Source: Bacillus sp. PK3_68
Lineage (GTDB): Bacteria; Bacillota; Bacilli; Bacillales; Domibacillaceae
DNA length: 64,000 nucleotides
Direction: 5' to 3'
Assembly: GCF_003600835.1 (NCBI RefSeq)
Contig: NZ_NQYC01000001.1
Coordinates: 620,001-684,000, forward strand
Below are positions 35,693-44,493 of this stretch, in pieces. Within the stretch, counting starts at the first letter, position 1, and the number at the start of each line of letters is the position of its first letter. The notes beneath the pieces were generated by a model. The model ran no database searches. It saw nothing but the letters and a program-made list of their open reading frames with translations, and was not told the origin of the DNA. The translations under genes and the position numbers were made by a program.

Positions 35693-35867
35693 TTCCTTTC
35701 TTCAGGCCCATTTCAGATAAATTTTGATGTCCTTTGTCTCTTGAGAATAAAATACTTTATTTCAATAATTCTCCGCTCAGTAAAGTCCAAGCTGTTCTCT
35801 AATGCACGTTCAATTTGCTTCAATTTTAATTCATTGAGCCGACCCTGCTCACGTACAGAAGGTCATG

Positions 35868-36003
35868 TTGTTGACTCTTACAAAAAATTAAAATCACCAG
35901 GTATTAATGTGACCATCAGAAGTCAATTTAGAATTGATATAGATGCTGCTTGTGGTCAATTGTATGGAATGATCAAAAGAGCAACAAGCAGTAATTTGAG
36001 GTA
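35868..36003 (+). pseudogene. C-terminal relic of a Cfr/RlmN-type rRNA methyltransferase
   Basis: The frame reads VVDSYKKLKSPGINVTIRSQ, FRIDIDAACGQLYGMIKRAT, SSNLR. GINVTIR...DIDAACGQL is the conserved end of the radical-SAM 23S rRNA A2503 methyltransferases; the LYG after GQ is closer to Cfr-like than to RlmN (usually LRA or LRG). Everything upstream is lost. It lies 400 bases before an ABC-F resistance gene, consistent with a lost ribosome-protection cluster. Confidence 0.7.
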
Positions 36004-36230
36004 AAGATGGGGCTGAATTGTATTCCATAAAAAAATTTGTTAATATAAAAATACAATTATGAGAGGACTGATGGATGGACAATGATTAACTAATCTATAT
36101 TTTTATTTGAAATGAATAACTTCAAACTGCAAAATATAGGGTTAGTCTATCCATTTTTACAAATCAGTCTACACTTTATTCGTCATGGTCCCAATGGCAA
36201 AAAAAGAACTTATGTAATATAAGTGAAAGG

Positions 36231-36262
36231 CTAATCCTTCCAATTATAAATTGGGAGGATTT
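36231..36262 (+). terminator. Hairpin before the ABC-F leader
   Basis: AATCCTTCCAATT/AATTGGGAGGATT followed by TCTTATT. It could end the relic gene or be part of the regulated leader. Confidence 0.6.
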
Positions 36263-36329
36263 CTTATTCTCTCATAGTTAAGATTGATATTTTTTAACCT
36301 GTAACTTTAATCTAATAAAGGAGAGAGAA

Positions 36330-36383
36330 ATGAGCAATTCAGACACTATTGTTACGCATGTAATACTCCGTATAAGTCGTTAA
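36330..36383 (+). CDS. Leader peptide of the ABC-F gene
   Basis: 17 residues (MSNSDTIVTHVILRISR) with the strong site AAAGGAGAG 6 bases before ATG. Its last codons lie inside the 5' arm of a hairpin (36365-36405). Antibiotic-inducible ABC-F and methyltransferase genes commonly use such a peptide: a stalled ribosome remodels the leader so the main gene is expressed. Confidence 0.65.
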   Translation: MSNSDTIVTHVILRISR

Positions 36384-36426
36384 TATCCATCAAACTTATG
36401 CGGAGAAATTCAGAATAGATGGATGT
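36365..36426 (+). promoter_or_regulatory. Candidate attenuator: two competing stems
   Basis: Stem 1: ACTCCGTATAAGT (36365-36377) with ACTTATGCGGAG (36394-36405). Stem 2: ATCCAT (36385-36390) with ATGGAT (36418-36423). They overlap in the loop of stem 1, so a ribosome stalled on the leader peptide could switch them. Confidence 0.5.
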
Positions 36427-36478
36427 GCCGACTTTGTATAAGAAGCAAGAATTGTTGATATACAAAGGAGGAATTATC

Positions 36479-37957
36479 ATGTCAATGATACAAGTTCAAG
36501 ATTTAACTTTTTCTTATCCAGATAGCTTTGACAATATTTTTGAAGGTGTAAACTTTCAAATAGATACGGATTGGAAACTTGGGTTTATCGGTAGAAATGG
36601 ACGAGGTAAAACAACATTCTTTAATTTATTATTAGGGAATTATGAGTATAGCGGGAAAATCATTTCTTCGGTAGAATTTAATTATTTCCCTTATCCAGTT
36701 TCGGATAAAAACAAGTATACTTATGAAATCTTTGAAGAAATTTGCCCCAATGCAGAAGATTGGGAATTTCTTCGTGAAATATCCTATCTAAATGTTGATG
36801 CCGAGGTCATGTACCGACCATTTAAAACATTATCAAATGGGGAACAAACAAAGGTGTTGCTTGCTGCACTTTTTTTGACTGAGGGTCAATTTCTATTAAT
36901 TGATGAGCCTACCAATCATCTAGACACTGATGCACGAAAGATGGTCTCTGATTATCTAAGGAAGAAAAAAGGGTTTATTTTAATTTCACATGACAGAATC
37001 TTTTTAGACGGATGCGTTGACCATATCTTATCTATAAATAGGGCAAATATTGAAGTTCAAAGTGGTAACTATTCTTCTTGGAAGTTAAATTTTGATAGAC
37101 AGCAGGAACACGAAGAGGCAACAAATCAGCGTCTACAAAAAGACATTGGGAGATTAAAACAGTCTTCAAAGCGTTCAGCAGGTTGGTCTAATCAAGTGGA
37201 AGCTTCCAAAAATGGAACAACGAATTCGGGCTCTAAGTTGGACAAGGGTTTTGTAGGCCATAAAGCGGCAAAGATGATGAAGAGAGCAAAGAACCTTGAA
37301 TCAAGGCAACAAAAAGCCATTGAGGAAAAATCAAAGCTGCTAAAAAATGTGGAAAAAACTGAGTCATTAAAATTAGAACCATTGGAATTTCAGTCGAGTG
37401 AATTGATTGTTTTAACTGATGTGTCTGTTAAGTACGGTAACCAAATAGTGAATAAGCCAATTAGCTTTAAAGTTGAACAAGGTGACCGAATTGTACTTGA
37501 TGGAAAGAACGGAAGCGGAAAAAGTAGTATCCTAAAACTAATTCTAGGAAATCCGATACAGCATACAGGCTCAATGAATTTAGGTTCAGGCCTCATTATT
37601 TCCTATGTCCAACAAGACACTTCTCATTTGAAGGGACTGTTATCAGACTTTATTGAAGAGCATGAGATTGACGAAACGTTATTTAAATCCATCCTACGTA
37701 AGATGGATTTTGACCGAATTCAATTTGAGAAAGATATATCTCATTATTCTGGTGGACAAAAGAAAAAGCTGCTTATAGCCAAAAGTTTATGTGAAAAAGC
37801 TCATTTATATATTTGGGATGAGCCGTTAAATTTTATTGATATTTATTCACGCATGCAGATTGAAGAGCTTATCCAAAGATTTAATCCCACAATGGTTATT
37901 GTTGAGCATGATCAGGCATTTCAACAAACAGTTGCAACAAAAATTATATCTATGTAG
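36479..37957 (+). CDS. ABC-F ribosome-protection protein, Lsa type
   Basis: 492 residues from ATG 36479 (AAAGGAGG 6 bases upstream); the upstream in-frame extension belongs to the leader. Two ABC domains without membrane segments: Walker A GRNGRGKT (about 40) and GKNGSGKSS (about 350), signatures LSNGEQTK and YSGGQKKK, Walker B FLLIDEPTNHLD and YIWDEPLNFID. The linker between is long and charged. The YIWDEPLN motif and GRNGRGKTT are hallmarks of Lsa/Vga-type proteins that dislodge lincosamides, streptogramin A and pleuromutilins from the ribosome. Leader peptide control fits this role. Confidence 0.9.
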   Translation: MSMIQVQDLTFSYPDSFDNIFEGVNFQIDTDWKLGFIGRNGRGKTTFFNLLLGNYEYSGKIISSVEFNYFPYPVSDKNKYTYEIFEEICPNAEDWEFLREISYLNVDAEVMYRPFKTLSNGEQTKVLLAALFLTEGQFLLIDEPTNHLDTDARKMVSDYLRKKKGFILISHDRIFLDGCVDHILSINRANIEVQSGNYSSWKLNFDRQQEHEEATNQRLQKDIGRLKQSSKRSAGWSNQVEASKNGTTNSGSKLDKGFVGHKAAKMMKRAKNLESRQQKAIEEKSKLLKNVEKTESLKLEPLEFQSSELIVLTDVSVKYGNQIVNKPISFKVEQGDRIVLDGKNGSGKSSILKLILGNPIQHTGSMNLGSGLIISYVQQDTSHLKGLLSDFIEEHEIDETLFKSILRKMDFDRIQFEKDISHYSGGQKKKLLIAKSLCEKAHLYIWDEPLNFIDIYSRMQIEELIQRFNPTMVIVEHDQAFQQTVATKIISM

Positions 37958-38039
37958 TTAAATATGAAGAACTCAAGATATAATCAGTAAATCAGGTTAG
38001 TAAACTATATGGTTCTTTAGTTGAAGAACATAGCTAAAA

Positions 38040-38182
38040 TGAACAAACTTTTTTATAAAAACTAAACATAAATCTGCAAGAGAAGAATCCATTTTGATCA
38101 ATCTTTTTTCAAAATGGATTCTTTTATTTACCGTAAAATAATGGTTTATGAGTTGTTTAGGAACAAACTTTATTTTAAAGCA
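38040..38182 (+). repeat. Hairpin repeat R4, copy 2
   Basis: AACTTTTTTATAAAAACTAA, then hairpin AGAATCCATTTTGA/TCAAAATGGATTCT with T tail, then TTATGAGTTGTTTAGGA and AACTTTATTTTAAAGCAACA. It also acts as a plausible terminator. Confidence 0.8.
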
Positions 38183-38184
38183 AC

Positions 38185-38526
38185 ACTATCTCTTGTAGTT
38201 GGTGGATGCACTGCATACTTCGGCGCAAAAGAACAGGACAAGACAATACGCCAATCACTCTCTTCTCTTTTGATTTTTGGCAGAACACAAAGTATGCAAT
38301 CATCATGAGGTTAAGGCGAATGAGGGACAGATGGATAAGGCTTTGGGAAGATGTACTGATGAATAGAACAAACTTCCCACTGAAGCTACATGAATTCAGT
38401 GGGAAGTTTGTTCGGATTATCTAGTATCCATTCCAGTGCAAGCAGATGAAGGATTTTTTCAAACTGCTCTTATGATTATTGATCATTTTAGTAAGCTCTA
38501 TTGTGCTAAAGCACCCATTTGTTTAA
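38185..38526 (+). repeat. Dispersed repeat copy 12: lipobox region joined to the 3' end
   Basis: Codes for LSLVVGGCTAYFGAKEQDKT, then jumps to the AATACGCCAATCAC codons (parent residue about 160) and FDFWQNTKYA. It has lost the codons for TYRGVDDVN. Terminator with altered stem (ACTTCCCACTG/CAGTGGGAAGT), then the right module ending TTGTGCTAAAGCACCCATT. Confidence 0.86.
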
Positions 38527-38586
38527 TAAAAAGAAACTTCAAATAACCAACTCTACTATATATTATATTAAATTACATTTTTTATC

Positions 38587-39108
38587 TTAAAATTTATAGT
38601 ACCAAAAAATCGCTATTTCGTTTGCTGTTGGGAAGTTTGAGTAAAGCATAGTATCAACTGCCCCTATTACAAATTGATTTTTGGCATAAAAATTACAAGC
38701 TGATACATTAATATCTTGTGTTTCAAGCATAAGGCCGCAAAAGTTATTCTCCTTTGCCCACTCAATAGGTTTATTTAATAATGCTGTTCCTACACCATCT
38801 TTTCTATACTCTTTTGCAACAGCAATGTCCTCAATTAATGCATATCCATTCCAATTCGAACGAAGTTTTATCCGCCCAATACAATTTTTTTCAACGTAAT
38901 AGAAAAAGACAGCCTTCTCTTCTTCTTCAATATAACTGATGTCAATTTCATCATCTTCGTATTGTTTAAAATAAGGTTCAGAAAACTTTTCCACTGTATA
39001 TTTCCATACATTGTTTTTAAATGCAGGTATAATTCTTCCTGAAACAACGAAACCTTCGTTTGGTTTACAAAAATCCTTCATATTAAATTGATTCATTTTA
39101 ATTATCAT
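38587..39108 (-). CDS. satA: Streptothricin-type N-acetyltransferase (SatA/YyaR-like)
   Basis: 173 residues, the same length as B. subtilis SatA. GNAT fold with KLRSNWNGYALIEDIAVAKE, YRKDGVGTALLNKPIEWAKE and GLMLETQDINVSACNFYAKN, ending MLYSNFPTANEIAIFWYYKF. These blocks are closely shared with streptothricin acetyltransferases (Sat4, SatA), which acetylate the beta-lysine of streptothricin in the cytoplasm. AGAGG upstream of the ATG. Single gene after repeat copy 12. Specificity is by family resemblance, so other amines are possible. Confidence 0.82.
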   Translation of the reverse strand: MIIKMNQFNMKDFCKPNEGFVVSGRIIPAFKNNVWKYTVEKFSEPYFKQYEDDEIDISYIEEEEKAVFFYYVEKNCIGRIKLRSNWNGYALIEDIAVAKEYRKDGVGTALLNKPIEWAKENNFCGLMLETQDINVSACNFYAKNQFVIGAVDTMLYSNFPTANEIAIFWYYKF

Positions 39109-39213
39109 ATCAACCTCTCCATCAAAACGAAATTATACGTATTCAATCGTCAGTTTTACTTTATCCTTATGGAACCAAACTGCTCCTTTAGTGCAGTACG
39201 CCTGAAATGGCTT

Positions 39214-40419
39214 TTATTTTTGGTCTTCAATTGTAATAGTTGTGGCAGCTGGATCTGATCCCATTGAACTGGCAAATGTGACGAACCATTTGTCCGTTTT
39301 TTTGTTATAGGCAATTTCACGAATGCCTTCTACATCTGGTTTTTCTTCTCGTTGTTCGATAGCTTTTCGAACAATATCTTCTTCAGTTAAATCCGCTCCT
39401 TTTGGCTGATAGGTCGGCAAAACGGTAACAAATTTGGCCCTGCCTTGTCCCGGATATGATTCAGCGATCGCTCCTGATGCTTCCACATCAACACGCTGGC
39501 CGATCTTCAGCTTTTCGTTTGCTTTTGGAAAGCTGTAATTCACAGCTCCATAATGCTCCGATACTCCGCCGGTTGCGGAGAAATTATCCGGTCTCGCCTG
39601 AACCACAAGCATCCTGTCCGCCGATACCTTCATTACCCAGCCTCCTTCATTTGTTTGTTTATACGAGACGGGTTCTTCCGGATATTCAACATCGCGATCT
39701 CCAGGAAGCGGAAGCATTCTTCCTTCCTGTTTAAAGTTCATTTTATAATCTGTAAATTGGTCCTTCAGTTTGTTAATCTGCTCGCCTGTTAAAAAGTCAT
39801 GACCAATTTCAATGGTCCTCGTGATTGTATCTACACTCATATTGAGTTCGACCCTCTCTGGTTCCGGCATGGCGTCTTTCATCGGCTTGATGGCTTTTGA
39901 CACTTTATACATCAAATCCTGGTTGTCCCATTCACTGTATTCGCTCTCAAACAAGTGAATGTATTTAGCCAGAATTTTTCCTTCATCGACTTGTTTTTGT
40001 AGGCGGCGAGCGAGTTCCTTTGCTTTATCATCCGGATCTTTTATGCCAATCCAGACACCGGATTCTTCAGCACCAGATTCCTGGTTTTTCAAGTACAGAA
40101 TGCCGTACTCATGAAAACTCCCGTAAATGTTTTGAATCGCATTAGTTACCGCTTGAAACTCAATGGACTGAACACCATAATCTTCTTTCAACTCTGGCGT
40201 CACTTTGCCCAAATAGCCGCCCGTCAATGTCTCGTCGTGCAATGCCTTTTCATACGCCGCGTCGCGAATCGCTGTATCATCTGCTGTTTGTTCCAACTCC
40301 ACAAACACGTTTTTCTCCTGTTCTGATGATTGTTTCTGCTCTTTTGGCATCGGTGACTTTTCATCTCCACAGCCAGCGAGCAATGTACCTACTATCAAAC
40401 TCAACATGAGTTTTTTCAT
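39214..40419 (-). CDS. YobA-like lipoprotein (DUF3221 tail)
   Basis: 401 residues from ATG 40419 (AAAGGAGG 8 bases upstream). Lipobox TLLAGC (Cys about 15). The region about 255-340 (GWVMKVSADRMLVVQAR, NYSFPKANEKLKIGQRVDV, SYPGQGRAKFVTVLPTY) matches DUF3221 as in B. subtilis YobA. GC content is visibly higher than in its AT-rich neighbours, suggesting recent transfer. Anchored to the outside of the membrane; function unknown. Confidence 0.8.
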   Translation of the reverse strand: MKKLMLSLIVGTLLAGCGDEKSPMPKEQKQSSEQEKNVFVELEQTADDTAIRDAAYEKALHDETLTGGYLGKVTPELKEDYGVQSIEFQAVTNAIQNIYGSFHEYGILYLKNQESGAEESGVWIGIKDPDDKAKELARRLQKQVDEGKILAKYIHLFESEYSEWDNQDLMYKVSKAIKPMKDAMPEPERVELNMSVDTITRTIEIGHDFLTGEQINKLKDQFTDYKMNFKQEGRMLPLPGDRDVEYPEEPVSYKQTNEGGWVMKVSADRMLVVQARPDNFSATGGVSEHYGAVNYSFPKANEKLKIGQRVDVEASGAIAESYPGQGRAKFVTVLPTYQPKGADLTEEDIVRKAIEQREEKPDVEGIREIAYNKKTDKWFVTFASSMGSDPAATTITIEDQK

Positions 40420-40489
40420 GGAAATTGCCTCCTTTATTTCCACTATATCACAAACAGATGAATGAATATCCTATACGCCCTTTGTTGAC

Positions 40490-40682
40490 ATCACACCACA
40501 ACTTTTTTCCTCATTATAAACTTTTATTAGAGTCACCAGGTCAATATACTGATTATAGCTGCTCACTCCATGGGCTCTTGTCGTTTTTTGACAAACCGAG
40601 AATATAGAATTCCCAATTGATTTGTAGGATACCATAGGAAATTGCTTTCAACTTATACACGCTGCGGCGTGTCTTTATTTTA
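40490..40682 (+). repeat. Intergenic repeat R2, copy 2
   Basis: About 190 bp matching 6935-7110, ending in hairpin ACACGC-TGC-GGCGTGT with T-rich tail. Confidence 0.78.
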
Positions 40683-40927
40683 GATGTATGCTAGCTGTAG
40701 AACGATAATAAAGTTGTTTGATTTCTCCATGATAAATAAGAGCCTTACTACATTTGATATGTAATAAGGCTTTTAAAAGTTGTTTAAAACTAAATTGAGC
40801 TAAAAGAATTGTGTTGCTTAAAAGGGTATTAAAGTTGTTTAATTTTTGTTGAACCATCGCACCTGATAGTTTAAGTACACTTATTCGTAAAAGCAAGATA
40901 CTTCCCTCTAGAATCATTACCAACAAA

Positions 40928-41119
40928 TTAGTAAAATTTGTTAAACAGCCCTGTAATAAGAAATATACTTACTACGCCCCAAACTGTGGTGCCAACTATC
41001 CACCAAACTATGAATGGGGTGGTTGGATTTTTCTTATTAACCATATTCCTTTTTATAAAAACGATAACAATAAATCCAATTAAGATGAAACCAAGAGTTA
41101 TCCAAAGTAATAAATCCAC
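40928..41119 (-). CDS. Small two-segment membrane protein
   Basis: 63 residues, GTG start 8 bases after GGAGGG. Hydrophobic segments about 3-24 and 36-60, with KRNMVNKKNPTTP between. Not recognised. Confidence 0.6.
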   Translation of the reverse strand: MDLLLWITLGFILIGFIVIVFIKRNMVNKKNPTTPFIVWWIVGTTVWGVVSIFLITGLFNKFY

Positions 41120-41574
41120 TCTCTATTCCCTCCATTGACAACCATATATACTCATTTTACCTTAAAAGCATAAATTTGTTATAGAACTAACCTGCACCTA
41201 TCGTTCAATAAGAATTAAACAACTTTATTGTTATTAAACATTAGCACAGCGAAATCGGAGATTATTTTTGAAGAAATACATTCGTTGTTGCTTGAAGAAT
41301 ATTCTCAAACTAATAATAAAATCAGGAACATATGGATTATCTTTTTCAATTTTATATAACATTTCCCCCTTACTTTTTACAAATGCACCTCATTGGAAAG
41401 TCCATAAGTGTATTTGGCATTAAAAAGTGCTGACCTCTGCACAAAATCGTTGCGTGAGTCTTCACATGTGTTCTGTAAGATACACTTCCTCTAATCATCG
41501 ATTTTGCTTACCGCCTCTGCACTGGTACTCCTGCGTTTAACAAATAACCACACGACTAAAACAATAGTATTAAT

Positions 41575-41603
41575 TTGCAATTTTTTCCGTTTCCTGTTAT
41601 GAT
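41575..41603 (+). promoter_or_regulatory. Promoter of cspC copy 2
   Basis: TTGCAA, 17-base spacer, TATGAT, identical to copy 1; leader of about 113 bases and AGGAGG. Confidence 0.75.
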
Positions 41604-41710
41604 AGAGAAGAATTATTTTTGTTCGGTGTAAAGGATAGTATGAATATCGACTTTTCGTCTTGATGATACTTTGGGCAAGGATAGTAATATAATGTGTGGC
41701 AACGCACTAG

Positions 41711-41926
<216 letters not shown>

Positions 41927-41940
41927 TCTCAAATCGATTA

Positions 41941-41976
41941 TACAAACAGGTTCTTTATAGAGAGCCTGTTTTTTTA
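41941..41976 (+). terminator. Terminator of cspC copy 2
   Basis: AACAGG(T)TC/G(A)GCCTGTT stem with T run. Confidence 0.8.
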
Positions 41977-42005
41977 TGCCCTCTATATCATACCCAATAA
42001 AAAAC

Positions 42006-42030
42006 CCTGCTCAACGTTCGAGCAGGGAGA
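42006..42030 (+). other. Second hairpin downstream of cspC copy 2
   Basis: CCCTGCTC/GAGCAGGG, the covarying partner of 6126-6150. Confidence 0.7.
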
Positions 42031-42302
42031 TGGTACAGGTAATAGAAAAAGATATAAAGCTTCAAAGGTTTGTTTACAGTATAACATACTGGATTGACAA
42101 TATGCGGAATAGCCAACATAAATGTGACGTGTGCCAACCGCCAAAAGCGTCACGCTACACGAAATATCAATTTCTATTAAATAGAAGTTGGCGCTATTTT
42201 ATTTTATAGGAGTAATCCATGATAACTCCTACCCTCCCTTTCCTTTTCATCCCGTCACATCAGATGAAATTTATGTATATCCTATTATGATCAGCAGCAA
42301 AC

Positions 42303-42342
42303 AAAAAGGATCATCCCTTTTCGTAAAGACTTATCCTTTTCT
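42303..42342 (-). terminator. Hairpin after the BC1881-like gene
   Basis: AAAAGGAT/ATCCTTTT. Confidence 0.6.
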
Positions 42343-42346
42343 TTGT

Positions 42347-42511
42347 TCATTCAACGATCTTTAGGTATTCTTGATTAATTAGAATAACAGCTGGACCATC
42401 TACAAGGATTCCACCAACTTCAATTTTTTCATAAGACTCAATCTTAATAGAAGTAACCCCTTTTCGCTTCTTTAACTCGTTACTTAATTCCTGCGTTGGA
42501 ATGTGTTTCAT
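42347..42511 (-). CDS. BC1881-family phage-type small protein
   Basis: 54 residues: MKHIPTQELSNELKKRKGV, KIESYEKIEVGGILVDGPA, VILINQEYLKIVE. The opening and the GPAVILIN end are typical of BC1881-family proteins found in Bacillus phages. GGAGTGGAG directly before ATG. It is too short for usual callers. Function unknown. Confidence 0.7.
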   Translation of the reverse strand: MKHIPTQELSNELKKRKGVTSIKIESYEKIEVGGILVDGPAVILINQEYLKIVE

Positions 42512-43036
42512 ATCTCCACTCCTTCTTATTGTTTTATCTAATCTTATTATGTTAAATGAATGATAAAATGGTTTCTAGTTCTAGAAATTCTGTTAATTGC
42601 TATTGTTGACTATATATTTAGATATTTATGAAAAAAAGATACACAATTCTATTCACTATCACAATAGATGTAAAAAGTTTTTAAAGGTAGAGATAAGATT
42701 GATTGTTTTTTCTTCTAGAAATAACCACTAAGATAGTCCTGAAACAATGAAAGCCCTGCCTCTCTTTCATCCTTACGGCTCCTTGTCCGTGCCAGTGTGA
42801 ATCAGGATTACAAAAATCAAGTGACTATTTTATCGAGTTTTTTGATAAATCTTCAAATGTTCATAGAAGAAATTTAAATAATAAAAATGGATTAGATTGT
42901 AGAAATAATAAAAGAGGTTAATGTTCTAAAAGTAATTGAAGAAGTTGAATGTCTTTGAAATGATTTACTTTTAATCATTATGTTCCCGGAAAATTCAGAA
43001 TGCTCATGGGAATGCCATACATATCTATAATTGACC
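42512..43036. other. Intergenic stretch, no gene seen
   Basis: AT-rich with one GC-richer patch near 42745-42800. I see no supported ORF or hairpin with a T tail. Confidence 0.45.
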
Positions 43037-43498
43037 CTAATAAAAAATTTTGATTTGATTTTCAGTGATTCCTTTAATTACCTCCAGTTCACTAATTAAA
43101 AATCCATATGCATTATCCAACATTTTTTTTTCGCTTGCATTAAGTGCTTTTTTTTCCTTCATACGCATTAAATCGCGTACAACTTCCGCACCTTCTTGTA
43201 TTTCACCCGTCTTTATTTTGTTCGTGTTTATTTTATGCCTTTGCTTCCACGGCAGTAGCTTATCTGATTCTCCATGCTGAAAAATGTGTATGATGTGTTT
43301 CAATGCAAGAATATCAGTAACTGGCCGTATACTTGAACTCAATATTTTATGCGTTGGAATCATCACTTGCATATTACCGATTGACATTTTTATGACATAA
43401 TACTGCTGTCTTTCCCCTAGGAATTCTCTTTCTTCTATGGCTTCAATTATACCTGCTCCGTGCATTGGATAAACAATGTTATCGCCAATTTGAAACAT
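43037..43498 (-). CDS. CarD/CdnL-family transcription regulator
   Basis: 153 residues from ATG 43498 (GGAGGTGG upstream); MFQIGDNIVYPMHGAGIIEA opens the CarD/TRCF RNA-polymerase-binding Tudor-like domain (1-65), followed by a helical domain (KTGEIQEGAEVVRDLMRMKE, LNASEKKMLDNAYGFLISEL). Bacillus has a similar YdeB protein. It binds the RNAP beta subunit and stabilises open complexes. A near-perfect inverted repeat overlaps the region just upstream of the ribosome site. Confidence 0.9.
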   Translation of the reverse strand: MFQIGDNIVYPMHGAGIIEAIEEREFLGERQQYYVIKMSIGNMQVMIPTHKILSSSIRPVTDILALKHIIHIFQHGESDKLLPWKQRHKINTNKIKTGEIQEGAEVVRDLMRMKEKKALNASEKKMLDNAYGFLISELEVIKGITENQIKIFY

Positions 43499-43510
43499 AT
43501 AATCCACCTC

Positions 43511-43545
43511 CATATATGGTAACCTTCTTAAGGTTATCATATATG
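43511..43545. promoter_or_regulatory. Inverted repeat before the CarD-type gene
   Basis: Arms CATATATGGTAACCTT (43511-43526) and AAGGTTATCATATATG (43530-43545), one mismatch. It could be an operator or an mRNA hairpin at the 5' end. Confidence 0.55.
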
Positions 43546-43722
43546 TGTTTTTTTATCAAATATTTAATAATAACACGGTATGTTTTTTATTGTCAATAAC
43601 TTTTTCTTTAAAAACCAGTTCAATGAAAACAATAAGAAAGGTGTCACATTCCCACTAAAGGAAGGGTCAATTCGTCCGTACATACCCTGAACCTTGGCCA
43701 ATTAACAGAGATCAGTTTTTCT

Positions 43723-43980
43723 TTAACCGTTGATCATCTTACTAATACGGCGATTGTCTTCGTTATAAGTATACTTGGCCGCCAGCTGTTCACTAAGAGT
43801 CTGGATTTCTACCAGCTCATTGAGTTTATTATGTATAGATTTATACTGCCCGTCCCGTGTCCGGTTATCATCGTCATCATAGGTGTAGGTATGAGAACCT
43901 GCTGTCTTCAGTTGGTTGCTTGCATTATACGTATATTCTTTAGTTTTCGTTTGGCCAATGTACAAGTTTCTATCTATATC
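43723..43980 (-). pseudogene. RHS/YD-repeat relic
   Basis: TKEYTYNASNQLKTAGSHTY, TYDDDDNRTRDGQYKSI, LVEIQTLSEQLAAKYTYNED are RHS repeats (YxYDxxxNRTRxG). The fragment is cut at both ends, its last residues ISKMING. RHS proteins are long polymorphic-toxin carriers that wrap a C-terminal toxin. This is the only toxin-carrier piece in an island with several immunity-type genes. Confidence 0.75.
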
Positions 43981-44167
43981 CTAACTACACGTGCCTCCCC
44001 TTTACGCTTTTCCCCCTTCCATAAGCCCAAACCTTTCATGTAACTTATCACATAGAAGAAAAATAAGACGTTCCATCCGAAAGATGAAGGGTCATTTATT
44101 AATTTGCACAGGCTGCGCGACAGCTACCATCAATCTGGTATTCCTACATCTGATTTCATAACTTATT

Positions 44168-44297
44168 TAAACACCAAATCCTCTAGTTCACCAAGCGTAC
44201 TTACACCTTCTAGTGAGCAAATCACTCTGCTCTTCCCTTTTTTATTGTACATAGGTATAGTTCCATAAAAATCACAAAGTATTCCGTTGAATAATAC
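44168..44297 (-). pseudogene. C-terminal fragment of an unknown small protein
   Basis: Frame: VLFNGILCDFYGTIPMYNKK, GKSRVICSLEGVSTLGELED, LVFK. It resembles the tail of an immunity-type or cyclic protein; the 5' part is missing and a terminator hairpin lies just upstream. Confidence 0.35.
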
Positions 44298-44305
44298 ATT
44301 AAAAA

Positions 44306-44332
44306 AGCCCCCTTGCTAATAGCGGGGGTATA
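44306..44332. terminator. Terminator hairpin
   Basis: AAGCCCCC/GGGGG stem. Confidence 0.6.
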
Positions 44333-44493
44333 CTTTATTCACCAAACAGGCGATATTTTTTGCACAGCTCATCCTGCTCTGCTTTTCATGTTTTCATGTT
44401 ACTCCTAAAAAGAAAGCTTTTCCTATTAATTTTTATGAATGTCTGAAATCACTTGCTGTTTCATATTTAGTGCAGAAAATTTATTTATTACTA

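Noticed and set aside
35741-35870. N-terminal part of the ORF at 35741-36003
   Set aside because: Only the last 45 codons resemble a known protein (Cfr/RlmN end). The upstream codons look like random reading of AT-rich sequence.
39456-40409. Several + strand ORFs inside the YobA-like gene
   Set aside because: They arise from the higher GC content of that gene and have no family resemblance or start signals.
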